Shown: piece after piece, positions 1 to 8,973 of the stretch
How positions within the stretch are numbered: the first letter of the stretch is position 1
Layout of the letters: each line of letters starts with the position of its first letter
Origin: Peptostreptococcus faecalis
GTDB taxonomy: Bacteria > Bacillota > Clostridia > Peptostreptococcales > Peptostreptococcaceae
Direction: 5' to 3'
DNA: 64,000 nucleotides
Assembly (NCBI RefSeq): GCF_900240845.1
Contig: NZ_OERU01000001.1
Coordinates: 517,079-581,078 of the forward strand
Program-made: the position numbers and the translations under genes
Notes under the pieces: model-generated
What the model was told of the DNA's origin: nothing
Seen by the model: the letters and a program-made list of their open reading frames with translations, nothing else
The model's database searches: none

Positions 1-99
1 GCGAAAAGAATATGAAGAATATGATTATAAGGGTTATTGCGAAAGCGATGCCCTTTTTCATATGTAAATAATTATCAATTAGGATTGGAGGATGGACTT

Positions 100-1032
100 A
101 TGACAGAAGCAAAAAGAAAAGAAAGACAAAGTATTATTTTGATAACGATTACTGCTGTAGTGTGGGGACTTGCAGTTGTGTTTCAAAAAACGGGAATGGA
201 GCACGTTGGACCCTTTACATTTAATTTTTTTAGATGCATTATAAGTACGGCATTTTTATCTCTTGTTACTTTTGTGATTTCTATAAAAAAGAAAAGAGAC
301 GGAATTGAAGAAGTTAGTAGAAGTAAAAAATCTTTGCTTCTTGGAGGAGTATTAGCAGGTATTTCTTTATTTTTAGCTATGGCGACTCAACAGGTAGGAA
401 TACTTGGAACAACAGCATCAAAAGCCGGATTTATAACTACTATGTATATAGTAATAGTTCCGCTACTAGGTATTTTTTATGGAAAAAGAGTTTCTTTGAA
501 AATTTGGCTGTGTATAGGGATAGCAGCAGTTGGTTTATATCTATTATCAATAAAAAAAGGATTTGTTATTGAAAAAGGTGATTTATACGTATTAGTATCA
601 GCATTCTTTTTTGCTCTACAAATAGTTGTTGTAGATATTTTTGCTCCAAAGGCAGATGCAATAAAATTATCATTAATACAGTTTATAGTTTCAGGTATAT
701 TGTCATTTATATTGATGGTTGGATTTGAAACAGTTACAATTGCTGGTCTTGTTGGTGGAGCAAGTGCTATTATATATACTGGACTTTTATCGAGTGGAGT
801 AGGATTTACTCTTCAGATAATAGCTCAAAAAAATCTTCAGCCTACAATCACATCATTGATTATGAGTTCTGAATCCATAGTATCAATGGTTGCAGGAGTA
901 GTAATATTAGGAGAGGTAATGACATCTAAAGAAGTAATAGGGTGTGTAATAATGGTATTTGCTATAGTTCTTACGCAAGTACAGTTACCTACGAAGAAAT
1001 TTAATGAAAAGCTATTAAGGCAAACGAAATAA
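100..1032 (+). CDS. EamA/DMT-family permease
   Basis: Inner-membrane drug/metabolite transporter of about 310 residues with two tandem EamA halves, giving roughly ten hydrophobic helices. Motifs include the N-terminal 'AVVWGLAVVFQK' and the second-half 'SSESIVSMVAGVVILGE', both typical of the family. I start at ATG 100 because a GGAGG lies 8 nt upstream (87-91); the frame stays open back to a TTG at 37 but without a ribosome site. The substrate cannot be read from sequence. No terminator is obvious before the rplU promoter. Confidence 0.85.
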   Translation: MTEAKRKERQSIILITITAVVWGLAVVFQKTGMEHVGPFTFNFFRCIISTAFLSLVTFVISIKKKRDGIEEVSRSKKSLLLGGVLAGISLFLAMATQQVGILGTTASKAGFITTMYIVIVPLLGIFYGKRVSLKIWLCIGIAAVGLYLLSIKKGFVIEKGDLYVLVSAFFFALQIVVVDIFAPKADAIKLSLIQFIVSGILSFILMVGFETVTIAGLVGGASAIIYTGLLSSGVGFTLQIIAQKNLQPTITSLIMSSESIVSMVAGVVILGEVMTSKEVIGCVIMVFAIVLTQVQLPTKKFNEKLLRQTK

Positions 1033-1081
1033 AAAAATATATAAAATATCAATAAAATAAAGGAAATATATATAATATTCC

Positions 1082-1110
1082 TTGACACTGATATATCTAT
1101 TTAGTATAAT
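1082..1110 (+). promoter_or_regulatory. sigma-A promoter of rplU operon
   Basis: Perfect consensus: TTGACA at 1082-1087, 17-bp spacer, TATAAT at 1105-1110. Transcription should begin near 1117, right at the start of the L21 leader. Confidence 0.9.
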
Positions 1111-1116
1111 AAATGA

Positions 1117-1210
1117 GTAATTGCCGCACGGTAAAGGTCGCAATACTTAGTTGTGTTGTAAAAATTCTTAAAGGATACCTGATCCGGCGAGTTTGAGAAC
1201 GGGGAGGTGT
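1117..1210 (+). promoter_or_regulatory. Ribosomal protein L21 leader
   Basis: The roughly 95-nt untranslated leader of rplU contains the blocks typical of the Firmicute L21 leader: a 'GGTAAAGGTCGCAATAC' segment, then 'ACCTGATCCGGCGAG', ending in 'GGGGAGGTG', which is also the ribosome site. In this family the RNA structure is thought to give autogenous control by a ribosomal protein. I recognised it from sequence and position; no covariance search was run. Confidence 0.8.
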
Positions 1211-1214
1211 ATAT

Positions 1215-1523
1215 ATGTACGCTATAGTAAAGACTGGAGGAAAGCAGTATAAGGTTTCTGAAGGTGATGTTCTTTTTGTAGAAAAGCTAGAAGCTAACGA
1301 AGGTGATGTTGTTACTTTAAATGAAGTATTAGCAGTAAACGACGGTGAGCTTAAGTTAGGAGCTCCTGTAGTTGAAGGTGCGTCTGTTCAGGCTAAAGTC
1401 GTAGAACAGGGTAAAGACAAGAAGATAATCGTATTTAAGTACAAGGCTAAGAAAGACTATAGAAGAAAAAATGGTCATCGTCAGCTGTATACTAAGTTAG
1501 TGATTGAAAAAATCAACGCGTAA
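1215..1523 (+). CDS. rplU: 50S ribosomal protein L21
   Basis: 102 residues, full length for L21. It opens '[18 protein letters not shown]' and ends with the basic '[12 protein letters not shown]' 23S rRNA-binding region. ATG 1215 follows GGGGAGGTG. First gene of the rplU-prp-rpmA operon, 6 nt from prp. Confidence 0.98.
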   Translation: MYAIVKTGGKQYKVSEGDVLFVEKLEANEGDVVTLNEVLAVNDGELKLGAPVVEGASVQAKVVEQGKDKKIIVFKYKAKKDYRRKNGHRQLYTKLVIEKINA

Positions 1524-1529
1524 TCATAT

Positions 1530-1847
1530 ATGATTAAAGTAACATTTTATTATAATAGTGATTATGAAATTGAGCGTTTTGAGTTGAAGGGGCATGCAAA
1601 TTATGACGATGTTGGATACGATATAGTTTGTTCTGCTGCTACGAGCAATTCTCTTGCTGTTATCAATTCATTAGATACGCTTCAAGGTGTCAAGTTTAAA
1701 GATGTTAAAGCAGAAGAAGGATATATTTGTTGTGAAGTATCTACAGATGATATTAAAAAATCACAGCTTTTACTACAACACTTGAGACTTGCACTAGAGG
1801 AAATAAGCAAAGAATATCCAAAGAATATAAAATTATTTGAAAAGTAG
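1530..1847 (+). CDS. prp: Ribosomal-processing cysteine protease Prp
   Basis: 105 residues, YsxB/Prp family. Prp removes the N-terminal extension of ribosomal protein L27 in Firmicutes. The catalytic pair is visible: His22 in 'GHANYDD' and Cys34 in 'DIVCSAATS', the positions known in Staphylococcus Prp. The substrate gene rpmA follows 13 nt downstream and encodes the matching cleavable leader. No ribosome site stands out before ATG 1530, so translation is probably coupled to rplU. Confidence 0.93.
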   Translation: MIKVTFYYNSDYEIERFELKGHANYDDVGYDIVCSAATSNSLAVINSLDTLQGVKFKDVKAEEGYICCEVSTDDIKKSQLLLQHLRLALEEISKEYPKNIKLFEK

Positions 1848-1860
1848 GGGGTGACTCCAG

Positions 1861-2151
1861 ATGATAAAAATGAATTTACAACTTCTTGCTTCTAAAAAGG
1901 GAGTAGGTTCTTCTAAGAATGGTAGAGACTCTATATCTAAGAGATTAGGTGTAAAGAGATTTGATGGTCAGGCTGTAACAGCTGGTTCTATCATAGTAAG
2001 ACAAAGAGGAACAAAAATTCATCCTGGAACAAATGTTGGTAAGGGTGGAGATGATACTCTATTCGCACTTGTTGATGGAAAAGTAAAGTTTGAAAGATTA
2101 GACAAGAAGAGAAAGAAAGTTAGTATATATCCAGTAGAAATTGCTGAATAA
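1861..2151 (+). CDS. rpmA: 50S ribosomal protein L27 (Prp-cleaved precursor)
   Basis: 96 residues. The mature part begins after the leader '[10 protein letters not shown]', so the protein reads '[21 protein letters not shown]'; this resembles the Firmicute Prp cleavage site (LNLQFFA|SKKG). GGGGGTG precedes ATG 1861. The conserved '[23 protein letters not shown]' tail reaches the peptidyl-transferase centre. The coupled prp gene supports cleavage here. Confidence 0.97.
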   Translation: MIKMNLQLLASKKGVGSSKNGRDSISKRLGVKRFDGQAVTAGSIIVRQRGTKIHPGTNVGKGGDDTLFALVDGKVKFERLDKKRKKVSIYPVEIAE

Positions 2152-2160
2152 TACAGGCTA

Positions 2161-2190
2161 TAGAGCTATCGAATCGATAGCTCTATTTTT
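2161..2190 (+). terminator. Intrinsic terminator after rpmA
   Basis: A near-perfect hairpin (12-nt arms 2161-2172 and 2174-2185 around one base, so about 10 bp can pair) followed by TTTTT. It ends the rplU-prp-rpmA unit. Confidence 0.85.
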
Positions 2191-2288
2191 ATAAAAATAT
2201 TGAATTTAATTTTGACATAGATGGACATATATATAATAAGAATAGATTATTAAAAACTTTGTAAAAATTGAGAAAAGGAGGGATGTAA

Positions 2289-3566
2289 ATGTTTATAGAT
2301 AAGGCTAGAATATTTGTAAAAGCTGGAAATGGTGGAAATGGAGCTGTTTCATTTAGAAGAGAAAAATACGTTCCAGCCGGTGGTCCAGATGGCGGCGATG
2401 GCGGAAGAGGATCTAGTATAATAATTGAAGCAGATACTGGATTGAGAACTTTAATGGATTTTAAATATAAGAAAAAATATTTAGGAGACAATGGAGAAAA
2501 CGGAGCAAAAAGAAACAGAGCAGGGAAGAATGGAGAAGATACAACATTGAAAGTTCCAGAAGGAACTATAGTTAGAGATGAAAAGACAGGACTTGTAATA
2601 GCTGACTTAAAAAAATCAGGAGATAAAGTTGTTGTAGCAAAAGGCGGATATGGTGGAAAAGGGAATCAGAACTTTGCCAATGCAGTTAGACAGGCTCCAG
2701 CATTCGCAAAGTCAGGAACAGAAGGCGAAGAACGTTGGGTAATACTTGAACTAAAAATGATAGCAGATGTTGGTCTTGTAGGATTTCCAAATGTAGGAAA
2801 ATCTACTTTTTTATCTGTTGTTACTTCAGCAAAACCTAAAATAGCTAATTATCACTTTACAACTTTAACTCCAAATTTGGGAGTAGTAAAAACTAAACAT
2901 GACGATAGCTTTGTAATGGCGGACATTCCTGGAATAATTGAAGGTGCTTCTGATGGAGTAGGTTTAGGACATGATTTTTTAAGACATGTTGAGAGAACAA
3001 AGGTGTTGATTCATATAGTAGATATTTCTGGTATAGAAGGAAGAGATCCTATTGATGATTTCAATAAAATAAATGAAGAGTTGAAACTTTATAATGAAAA
3101 ATTATCTAAAAGACCGCAGTTAGTAGTTGCAAACAAATCTGATATTTTGATGGACGAGAGTATATACGAAAACTTTAAGAAAACAATGGAAAGTAAAGGG
3201 TATGAAGTGTTCAAAATGTCAGCTGCAACTAGAGATGGAATAGATGCAGTTATAAATAGAGTCGGCGAAATGTTAAGAGAAGCGGAAGAAATAGAATTAG
3301 TATCAGAAGATGAAATTTATAGACCGGAGCTAGACGATACTGAAGATGAAGGATTAACAGTAGAAATTGAAGAGGGTATATTTGTTGTAAAGGGGAAAGA
3401 ATTGAGAAGTATCATGTATTCTGTAAATTTTGATGATATGGAATCTATACAATTCTTCCAAAAACAAATGGAATCTAAAGGTGTTTTTGATAAGCTAAGA
3501 GATATGGGTATTGAAGACGGAGATACTGTTAAAATATATGAAATTGAATTTGAATTTTATAATTAA
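2289..3566 (+). CDS. obgE: Obg GTPase
   Basis: 425 residues, normal length. N-terminal glycine-rich Obg fold (1-158, with GGNGG and GGDGGRGS runs), G domain with Walker A 'GFPNVGKS' (165-172), 'DIPG' and 'NKSD', and a C-terminal OCT domain. Binds the 50S subunit and links GTP/ppGpp status to ribosome assembly. AAAGGAGG precedes ATG 2289. A TTGACA at 2212 and TATAAT at 2232 lie upstream, but only 14 bp apart, so the promoter is unsettled. Confidence 0.97.
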   Translation: MFIDKARIFVKAGNGGNGAVSFRREKYVPAGGPDGGDGGRGSSIIIEADTGLRTLMDFKYKKKYLGDNGENGAKRNRAGKNGEDTTLKVPEGTIVRDEKTGLVIADLKKSGDKVVVAKGGYGGKGNQNFANAVRQAPAFAKSGTEGEERWVILELKMIADVGLVGFPNVGKSTFLSVVTSAKPKIANYHFTTLTPNLGVVKTKHDDSFVMADIPGIIEGASDGVGLGHDFLRHVERTKVLIHIVDISGIEGRDPIDDFNKINEELKLYNEKLSKRPQLVVANKSDILMDESIYENFKKTMESKGYEVFKMSAATRDGIDAVINRVGEMLREAEEIELVSEDEIYRPELDDTEDEGLTVEIEEGIFVVKGKELRSIMYSVNFDDMESIQFFQKQMESKGVFDKLRDMGIEDGDTVKIYEIEFEFYN

Positions 3567-3580
3567 TAGGAGGTGAAATT

Positions 3581-3967
3581 ATGTTAAGTGGAAAGAAAAG
3601 AAGCTATCTTAGATCTATGGCTAACGGTATAAAGCCAACTACTCAAATAGGTAAAGATGGAATAAGTGAGGAATTTTTGACTCAATTAGATGAGCAATTA
3701 AAAGCTAGAGAGATTGTAAAAGTTACAATATTGGATAATGCTGGATTAGACGCCCGTGAATCAGCAAATGCAGTATGTAATGCTATTAGAGCGGAATTTG
3801 TACAAGCTATAGGCAATAAATTTACAATATACAAAAAAAACAATGAAAATCCTAAAATTACTTTTCCAGGGCATGGACCTGCAAAAGCAAAAAATAAGAG
3901 AGATGAAGTTTCTAGCAATAGAATTACAAAAAGAATGGCAAATGAGAACGAAAATAAAAATAGATAA
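3581..3967 (+). CDS. yhbY: YhbY-family RNA-binding protein
   Basis: 128 residues. CRS1-YhbY (CRM) domain over about residues 1-97 with 'LSGKKRSYLRSMANGIKPTTQIGKDGIS', followed by a basic, Asn/Glu/Lys-rich tail of about 30 residues. The family binds pre-50S particles. It lies 14 nt after obgE and starts after TAGGAGGTG, so it is in the obgE operon. Confidence 0.92.
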   Translation: MLSGKKRSYLRSMANGIKPTTQIGKDGISEEFLTQLDEQLKAREIVKVTILDNAGLDARESANAVCNAIRAEFVQAIGNKFTIYKKNNENPKITFPGHGPAKAKNKRDEVSSNRITKRMANENENKNR

Positions 3968-4065
3968 AAGATATAAGTTATTTATTTTTATAGAATAAGA
4001 TATCTTAATCTTTAAATTAAATCGAAAAAAATCTAATTTCTTTTAAAAAATTGAATTAAATCCTT

Positions 4066-4111
4066 GAAAAAATCTCCTCGTAGTACTATAGTATTTATGG
4101 GGAGTTTTTTG
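4066..4111 (+). terminator. Probable terminator after yhbY
   Basis: CTCC (4073-4076) pairs with GGAG (4101-4104), flanked by A-run and T-run arms, with an inner TACTATAGTA palindrome, then TTTTTT. The stem is imperfect (one bulge), so this is probable rather than certain. Confidence 0.55.
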
Positions 4112-4153
4112 TTATAAGTTAGAATAATTATTAATATTTAGGAGTGAATTAGA

Positions 4154-5371
4154 ATGGAAAAGGTTACTATCGATGATGTAAGAGAAGCTTATGACATTGT
4201 AAAAGATGTCGTATTAAAGACTGACGTGCTAGAAAACGTTAGACTTTCAGAAAGAACTGGGGCAAAAGTTTACTATAAGTGTGAGAACCTTCAAAGAACA
4301 GGTTCATTTAAAATCAGAGGTGCTTATAATAAGATCGCTCATTTAAGCGATGAAGAAAAATCTAAAGGAGTTATAGCTTCAAGTGCTGGAAATCACGCAC
4401 AAGGTGTAGCAATGGGGGCTAAAAATGCAGGAATAAAAGCGACTATTTGTATGCCAGCAAATGCACCTTTATCAAAAGTTGCAGCAACTAAAAGCTATGG
4501 AGCTGAAGTAATTCTTCATGGTAATGTTTATGATGATGCACATGACAAGGCTATAGAAGTTCAAAAAGAAACAGGAGCAACTTTCTTAGATCCTTTTAAT
4601 GATAAGTACGTAATAGCAGGGCAAGGAACTATAGGTCTTGAAATATTTGAACAACTTGACGGAAATATTGACACTGTAATTGTTCCAATAGGAGGTGGAG
4701 GTATTATTGCTGGTATTTCAACAGCTATAAAGGCTCTTAACCCTGATATAAAAATAATAGGCGTTCAGACTTGTAATATTCCATCAATGAAGGCTTCTTT
4801 TGAGGCTGGAGAAGTTAAATCTATGTTTAATGATATAACTGTTGCCGATGGTATAGCAGTTCGTACTCCTGGAGATTTGACGTTTGATATAGTATCTAAA
4901 AATGTTGAAGATATTATTACAGTTACAGAAGAAGAAATAGCAGAAGCTATATTATATATGCTTGAAAATCAAAAATTAATGTCAGAAGGTGCGGGTGCTG
5001 TAAGTACAGCGGCGCTTTTATCAGGTAAGTATAAACCTAAAAAAGATGAAAGAGTAGTATGTGTAGTATCTGGTGGTAATGTGGATATAAATACTCTTTA
5101 CAGAATAATGGCTGTTGCATTAAAGAAACAAGGTAGAAGAGTTAACATCGTAGCAGATCTTCAAGATTCACCTGGAAACCTTGCTAAATTTGTAAATGTA
5201 ATTGCAAAGGTTGGAGGAAATATACTTACATTTAACCAAGGAAAGAGTTCCTCAGGACTATACTTTAAAAAGCAAATAGTAGAAGCCACAATAGAAACAG
5301 TAGATTTTGAACAGATTGAAAATCTAAAATCTGCATTTATTGAAAATGGATTAGAAGTAAAATTTTTCTAA
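4154..5371 (+). CDS. ilvA: Threonine ammonia-lyase (PLP-dependent)
   Basis: 405 residues. Deaminates threonine to 2-oxobutanoate and ammonia. The PLP lysine is K53 in 'GSFKIRGAY'; the glycine phosphate loop 'PIGGGGIIAG' is present; about 70 C-terminal residues form an ACT-like domain ('VADLQDSPGNLAKFVNVI'). Length and the single ACT domain fit the short, IlvA/TdcB-like clostridial form, so catabolic and biosynthetic roles cannot be separated here. RidA follows 162 nt downstream. Confidence 0.93.
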   Translation: MEKVTIDDVREAYDIVKDVVLKTDVLENVRLSERTGAKVYYKCENLQRTGSFKIRGAYNKIAHLSDEEKSKGVIASSAGNHAQGVAMGAKNAGIKATICMPANAPLSKVAATKSYGAEVILHGNVYDDAHDKAIEVQKETGATFLDPFNDKYVIAGQGTIGLEIFEQLDGNIDTVIVPIGGGGIIAGISTAIKALNPDIKIIGVQTCNIPSMKASFEAGEVKSMFNDITVADGIAVRTPGDLTFDIVSKNVEDIITVTEEEIAEAILYMLENQKLMSEGAGAVSTAALLSGKYKPKKDERVVCVVSGGNVDINTLYRIMAVALKKQGRRVNIVADLQDSPGNLAKFVNVIAKVGGNILTFNQGKSSSGLYFKKQIVEATIETVDFEQIENLKSAFIENGLEVKFF

Positions 5372-5470
5372 TTTAATTTATTTTTCACATAGATAGATTA
5401 AAATTTAGAAGAAATAAACTTTTAATTACAAAAGTTTATTTTGAAAATATTTAATAAATATAAGAACGTG

Positions 5471-5499
5471 TTGAAAGAAATATACAATAGGTATATAAT
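5471..5499 (+). promoter_or_regulatory. sigma-A promoter of ridA
   Basis: TTGAAA at 5471-5476, 17-bp spacer, TATAAT at 5494-5499. It lies in the ilvA-ridA gap, so ridA can be transcribed on its own. Confidence 0.75.
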
Positions 5500-5533
5500 T
5501 ATATAGAAAGCAAAATGACCAGGAGGTAGAAAA

Positions 5534-5911
5534 ATGTCAGAAGTTATTTTTACAAAGAATGCGCCTGCAGCTGTAGGACCATATTCACAAGCAATTAAGG
5601 TTGATAATGTAGTTTATTGTTCAGGACAAATACCACTAATACCAGAAACTGGAGAATTAGTAAAAGGGACTATACAAGAAGAAACTCATCAGTCAATGAA
5701 AAACGTATCTGCTGTTTTAAAAGAAGTAGGTTCAGATTTTACAAAGGTAGTAAAGACTACAGTATATCTTACTGATATGAATGATTTTGCAGCGATGAAT
5801 GAAGTTTATGCAGAATACTTCTCAGAACACAGACCAGCTAGATCTTGTGTAGCTGTTAAAGAGCTTCCAAAGGGAGCAAGGGTAGAAGTTGAAGTTTTAG
5901 TAGTACTTTAA
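5534..5911 (+). CDS. ridA: RidA (YjgF/YER057c) enamine/imine deaminase
   Basis: 125 residues, full length. 'APAAVGPYSQAIKVDNVVYCSGQIP' and the catalytic-site 'RPARSCVAVKELPKGARVEVE' are diagnostic; the Arg in 'PARS' binds the substrate carboxylate. The enzyme hydrolyses 2-aminoacrylate/2-aminocrotonate, the reactive products of threonine/serine dehydratases, which matches its position just after ilvA. AGGAGG precedes ATG 5534. Confidence 0.95.
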   Translation: MSEVIFTKNAPAAVGPYSQAIKVDNVVYCSGQIPLIPETGELVKGTIQEETHQSMKNVSAVLKEVGSDFTKVVKTTVYLTDMNDFAAMNEVYAEYFSEHRPARSCVAVKELPKGARVEVEVLVVL

Positions 5912-5941
5912 TTGTTAATTAAAATGTATTTTATGCATTTA

Positions 5942-5970
5942 TTGACTTTTTTATAAGAATTGTATATAAT
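5942..5970 (+). promoter_or_regulatory. sigma-A promoter of riboswitch/ATPase transcript
   Basis: TTGACT at 5942-5947, 17-bp spacer, TATAAT at 5965-5970. Transcription would start near 5977, just before the aptamer. Confidence 0.8.
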
Positions 5971-5980
5971 AATTTAATAT

Positions 5981-6092
5981 GAAGGGGAGTAGCGTTATAT
6001 ATACATAGTATATATATTTGTTAGTCGTCAATACAGTATTTTATTATACTCGGTTAATAGACAAGGTAGCCTTGACTGCGAGACCTTCAGGA
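5981..6092 (+). promoter_or_regulatory. yybP-ykoY (Mn2+) riboswitch aptamer
   Basis: The 5' block 'GAAGGGGAGTAGCG' (5981-5994), the 'AGTCGTCAATAC' loop (6023-6034) and the 3' block 'GCGAGACCTTC' (6078-6088) are the conserved yybP-ykoY elements. P1 forms between GAAGG (5981-5985) and CCTTC (6084-6088). The class senses Mn2+ and controls metal-export genes. The downstream P-type ATPase fits that role. Confidence 0.88.
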
Positions 6093-6142
6093 TAAATGCA
6101 CACAGTGCGTTTATTTTGAGGTCCGTAAAGTCAGGGCTTTTT
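6068..6142 (+). terminator. Riboswitch expression-platform terminator
   Basis: AGCCTTGACT (6068-6077) pairs fully, with one G-U, to AGTCAGGGCT (6129-6138), followed by TTTTT. Inside it, GACCT (6082-6086) can pair with AGGTC (6119-6123), and a GCAC/GTGC hairpin sits at the tip (about 6093-6115). The 5' half uses the 3' strand of aptamer P1, so aptamer and terminator exclude each other. Confidence 0.8.
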
Positions 6143-6211
6143 TAATGTTATTTAGATGTATAATTAATTATACGTATTATTGAATTTGAAATTATATAAG
6201 GAGGTTATAGT

Positions 6212-8911
6212 ATGCAAGATGAAAAGAAAATCCAATATTATCAAATGGATCAGTTAGATGTAGTAAAAACTTTGGACTCTACTATCGATGGATTATCTAC
6301 AGATAAAGCTAATGAACATTTGGAAAAGTATGGTAAAAATGAATTAAGAGAAAAGAAAGGCGATCCTATTTGGAAAATCTTTTTAGAAAACTTTAAAGAT
6401 CCGATGGTTGTAATACTTGTTATTGCAGCCGTAATACAGATTTTAATGGGATCGATAATTGAGTCAGTAATAATATTCTTAGTACTAATATTAAATGCGG
6501 TACTGGGCACAGTTCAAACAAAAAAAGCTGAATCGTCAATTAAAAGTTTGAAACAAATGTCAGTTCCAGATGCTAAAGTACTAAGAGATGGTAAAAAGAT
6601 TACAATATCGTCTAAAGATGTAGTCCCTGGGGATATAGTACTTCTAGAAGCTGGAGATTATGTTCCATCAGATGGTAGATTACTTGAGGCTGAATCTTTG
6701 AAGATAGTAGAAGGAATGCTTACGGGAGAATCTGAGCCAGTAGAAAAAAATACAGATATTATAAAAGAGAATCAGAGTCTAGGTGACAGAGTGAATATGG
6801 TGTATTCTACATCGATGGTAGTAAATGGTAGAGCAAAGTACGTATGTACATCTACAGGAATGGATACAGAAATAGGTAAAATAGCAGATCTTCTTGAGCA
6901 AACAGAAGATAAACAAACTCCGTTACAGGCTAATATAGAAAAATTCTCTGGCAAACTTGGTTTGGCAATAATGGGAATTTGTATTTTTATATTTAGTATT
7001 CAGGTGTTAAGAAGTATGAGTCATCCTGAAGGAAGGGATATAAAGGAAGTGATATTAACTTCATTTATTTTTGCAGTAGCAATAGCTGTTGCAGCTATTC
7101 CAGAAGCATTGTCTTCAATTGTGACGATTATTCTATCTATGGGTACGAGAATGATGTCTAAGAAAAACTCTATAATAAGAAAGTTGCCAGCAGTGGAAAC
7201 ATTGGGATCTACTTCTATTATTTGTACAGATAAAACTGGTACACTTACAATGAATAAAATGACAGTGGTAGAATATTATGAATACAATTCAAATGGAGCT
7301 GAATCTATAGTATTTAAAGGTGAATCTCCAGATGAAAATATAAGTGATTTCAAGCTGAATTCAGACTCAGCATTGATTTATGCATCTGCTCTATGTAATG
7401 ATTCACATGTAACAGAAAAGGGCGTTGAAATAGGTGATAGTACTGAAATAGCTCTTACAGTGTTTGCAAATAAGAGAGGTTATGATGTAGAATCTGTAAG
7501 AAAAAAATATGACAGAATTCAAGAGATACCTTTCGATTCAGAAAGAAAGCTAATGTCTACTCTACATTGTGTAGATGGTAAAAATATAATGATTACTAAG
7601 GGAGCTCCAGATGTATTGTTGTCAAGAGCTAAAAAAGTTTTAGTTGGTGACAAAGTACTTGAAATGACTCCTGAAATGCTTGAAAATATAAAGACTCAAA
7701 ATGAAAAATATTCGCAAGATGCACTTAGAGTATTGGCATTTGCTTATAAAGAAATAGGTGATAACGAAACGATAGATTTTGATTCAGAAAATGATTTTAC
7801 ATTTATAGGTTTAACTGCAATGATTGACCCTCCAAGAGAAGAGGTAAAAGATGCAATTAAAAAAGCAAAAAAAGCTGGAATAAAGCCTATTATGATAACA
7901 GGAGATCACAAGACTACAGCTGTTGCAATTGCTAAGAAAATAGGATTATATGAAGATGGTGAAGAAGCATATACAGGTCAAGAGCTAGATGCTTTGAGTG
8001 AAGAAGAACTGGATGCTCATTTAGAAAAAATAAGCGTGTATGCGAGAGTTTCTCCAAAAAATAAAATAAGGATTGTAAATGCATGGCAAAATAAAAATAA
8101 AGTTACAGCTATGACAGGAGATGGTGTAAATGATGCTCCTGCCCTTAAGAAAGCAGATATAGGAATAGGCATGGGTAGTGGAACTGAGGTTGCTAAGGAT
8201 GCTTCAGCAATGGTTTTATTAGATGATAACTTTGCAAGCATTATATCAGCTGTTGAAGTTGGTAGAACAGTATTTAGTAATATAAAGAAATCTATAACTT
8301 ATCTTTTCTCTGGAAACTTAGGAGCTATAATTTCTATATTATTTGCAGTATTTGCGGACTGGTCAAATCCGTATACTCCTTTACAGTTGATATTTATAAA
8401 TATGGTAAACGACTCATTGCCTGCTATAGCGTTAGGAATGGAAAATATTGAAGATGGAATAATGGATGTTCCTCCTAGGGATAAAGATGAAGGTCTACTA
8501 GGTGGAGGAACGCTTCAAGCTATTTTATCTAGAGGTGTATTTGTTGGAGCAGCAGCAATTATAGCTCAATTTATAGGCTTGAGAATGGGATCGCCTGAAA
8601 TGGGAGTAGCTTTTGCTTTCACAACATTATTGTTGTCTAGAACTCTACAGACATTTGCTTGTAGATCAGATTTCCATTCACCTTTTGAGTTAGGATTTTT
8701 CTCAAATAGAACAGTTATTATAGCTGTAGGTATATGTTTTGTGATGCTAGGAATAGTAATGCTTCCATTTGTAAAGCCGATATTTGGTATACCAGAGGCA
8801 TTCTCATATAGAGAAATAGGAATTTCTTTCTTATTATCATTGTTAGCAGTAGTTGCAATGGAAATAACTAAGAAAATAAGAGTTGCTAGATTTACAAAAA
8901 ATAAAAATTAG
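6212..8911 (+). CDS. P-type cation-transporting ATPase (P2A, Ca2+/Mn2+ type)
   Basis: 899 residues. An N-terminal cation ATPase domain, actuator loop 'LTGESEPVEK', M4 'AAIPEALSSIV', phosphorylated D340 in 'CTDKTGTLT', and hinge 'TGDGVNDAPALKKADIG'. About ten membrane helices. P2A enzymes of this kind export Ca2+ and some export Mn2+. The Mn2+ riboswitch upstream argues for Mn2+ efflux here (inference). GGAGG precedes ATG 6212. Confidence 0.92.
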   Translation: MQDEKKIQYYQMDQLDVVKTLDSTIDGLSTDKANEHLEKYGKNELREKKGDPIWKIFLENFKDPMVVILVIAAVIQILMGSIIESVIIFLVLILNAVLGTVQTKKAESSIKSLKQMSVPDAKVLRDGKKITISSKDVVPGDIVLLEAGDYVPSDGRLLEAESLKIVEGMLTGESEPVEKNTDIIKENQSLGDRVNMVYSTSMVVNGRAKYVCTSTGMDTEIGKIADLLEQTEDKQTPLQANIEKFSGKLGLAIMGICIFIFSIQVLRSMSHPEGRDIKEVILTSFIFAVAIAVAAIPEALSSIVTIILSMGTRMMSKKNSIIRKLPAVETLGSTSIICTDKTGTLTMNKMTVVEYYEYNSNGAESIVFKGESPDENISDFKLNSDSALIYASALCNDSHVTEKGVEIGDSTEIALTVFANKRGYDVESVRKKYDRIQEIPFDSERKLMSTLHCVDGKNIMITKGAPDVLLSRAKKVLVGDKVLEMTPEMLENIKTQNEKYSQDALRVLAFAYKEIGDNETIDFDSENDFTFIGLTAMIDPPREEVKDAIKKAKKAGIKPIMITGDHKTTAVAIAKKIGLYEDGEEAYTGQELDALSEEELDAHLEKISVYARVSPKNKIRIVNAWQNKNKVTAMTGDGVNDAPALKKADIGIGMGSGTEVAKDASAMVLLDDNFASIISAVEVGRTVFSNIKKSITYLFSGNLGAIISILFAVFADWSNPYTPLQLIFINMVNDSLPAIALGMENIEDGIMDVPPRDKDEGLLGGGTLQAILSRGVFVGAAAIIAQFIGLRMGSPEMGVAFAFTTLLLSRTLQTFACRSDFHSPFELGFFSNRTVIIAVGICFVMLGIVMLPFVKPIFGIPEAFSYREIGISFLLSLLAVVAMEITKKIRVARFTKNKN

Positions 8912-8933
8912 TAAAAAAATTTACTAATAAATA

Positions 8934-8962
8934 TTGACAAAACAGCTAAATTTGTATATTAT
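8934..8962 (+). promoter_or_regulatory. sigma-A promoter of DUF2325 gene
   Basis: TTGACA at 8934-8939, 17-bp spacer, TATTAT at 8957-8962. The Fur box begins about 11 bp downstream, overlapping the expected start of transcription. Confidence 0.75.
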
Positions 8963-8973
8963 ATCAATAAGGA

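Noticed and set aside
2212-2237. sigma-A promoter for obgE with TTGACA and TATAAT
   Set aside because: Only 14 bp separate the boxes; too short to claim as a normal promoter.
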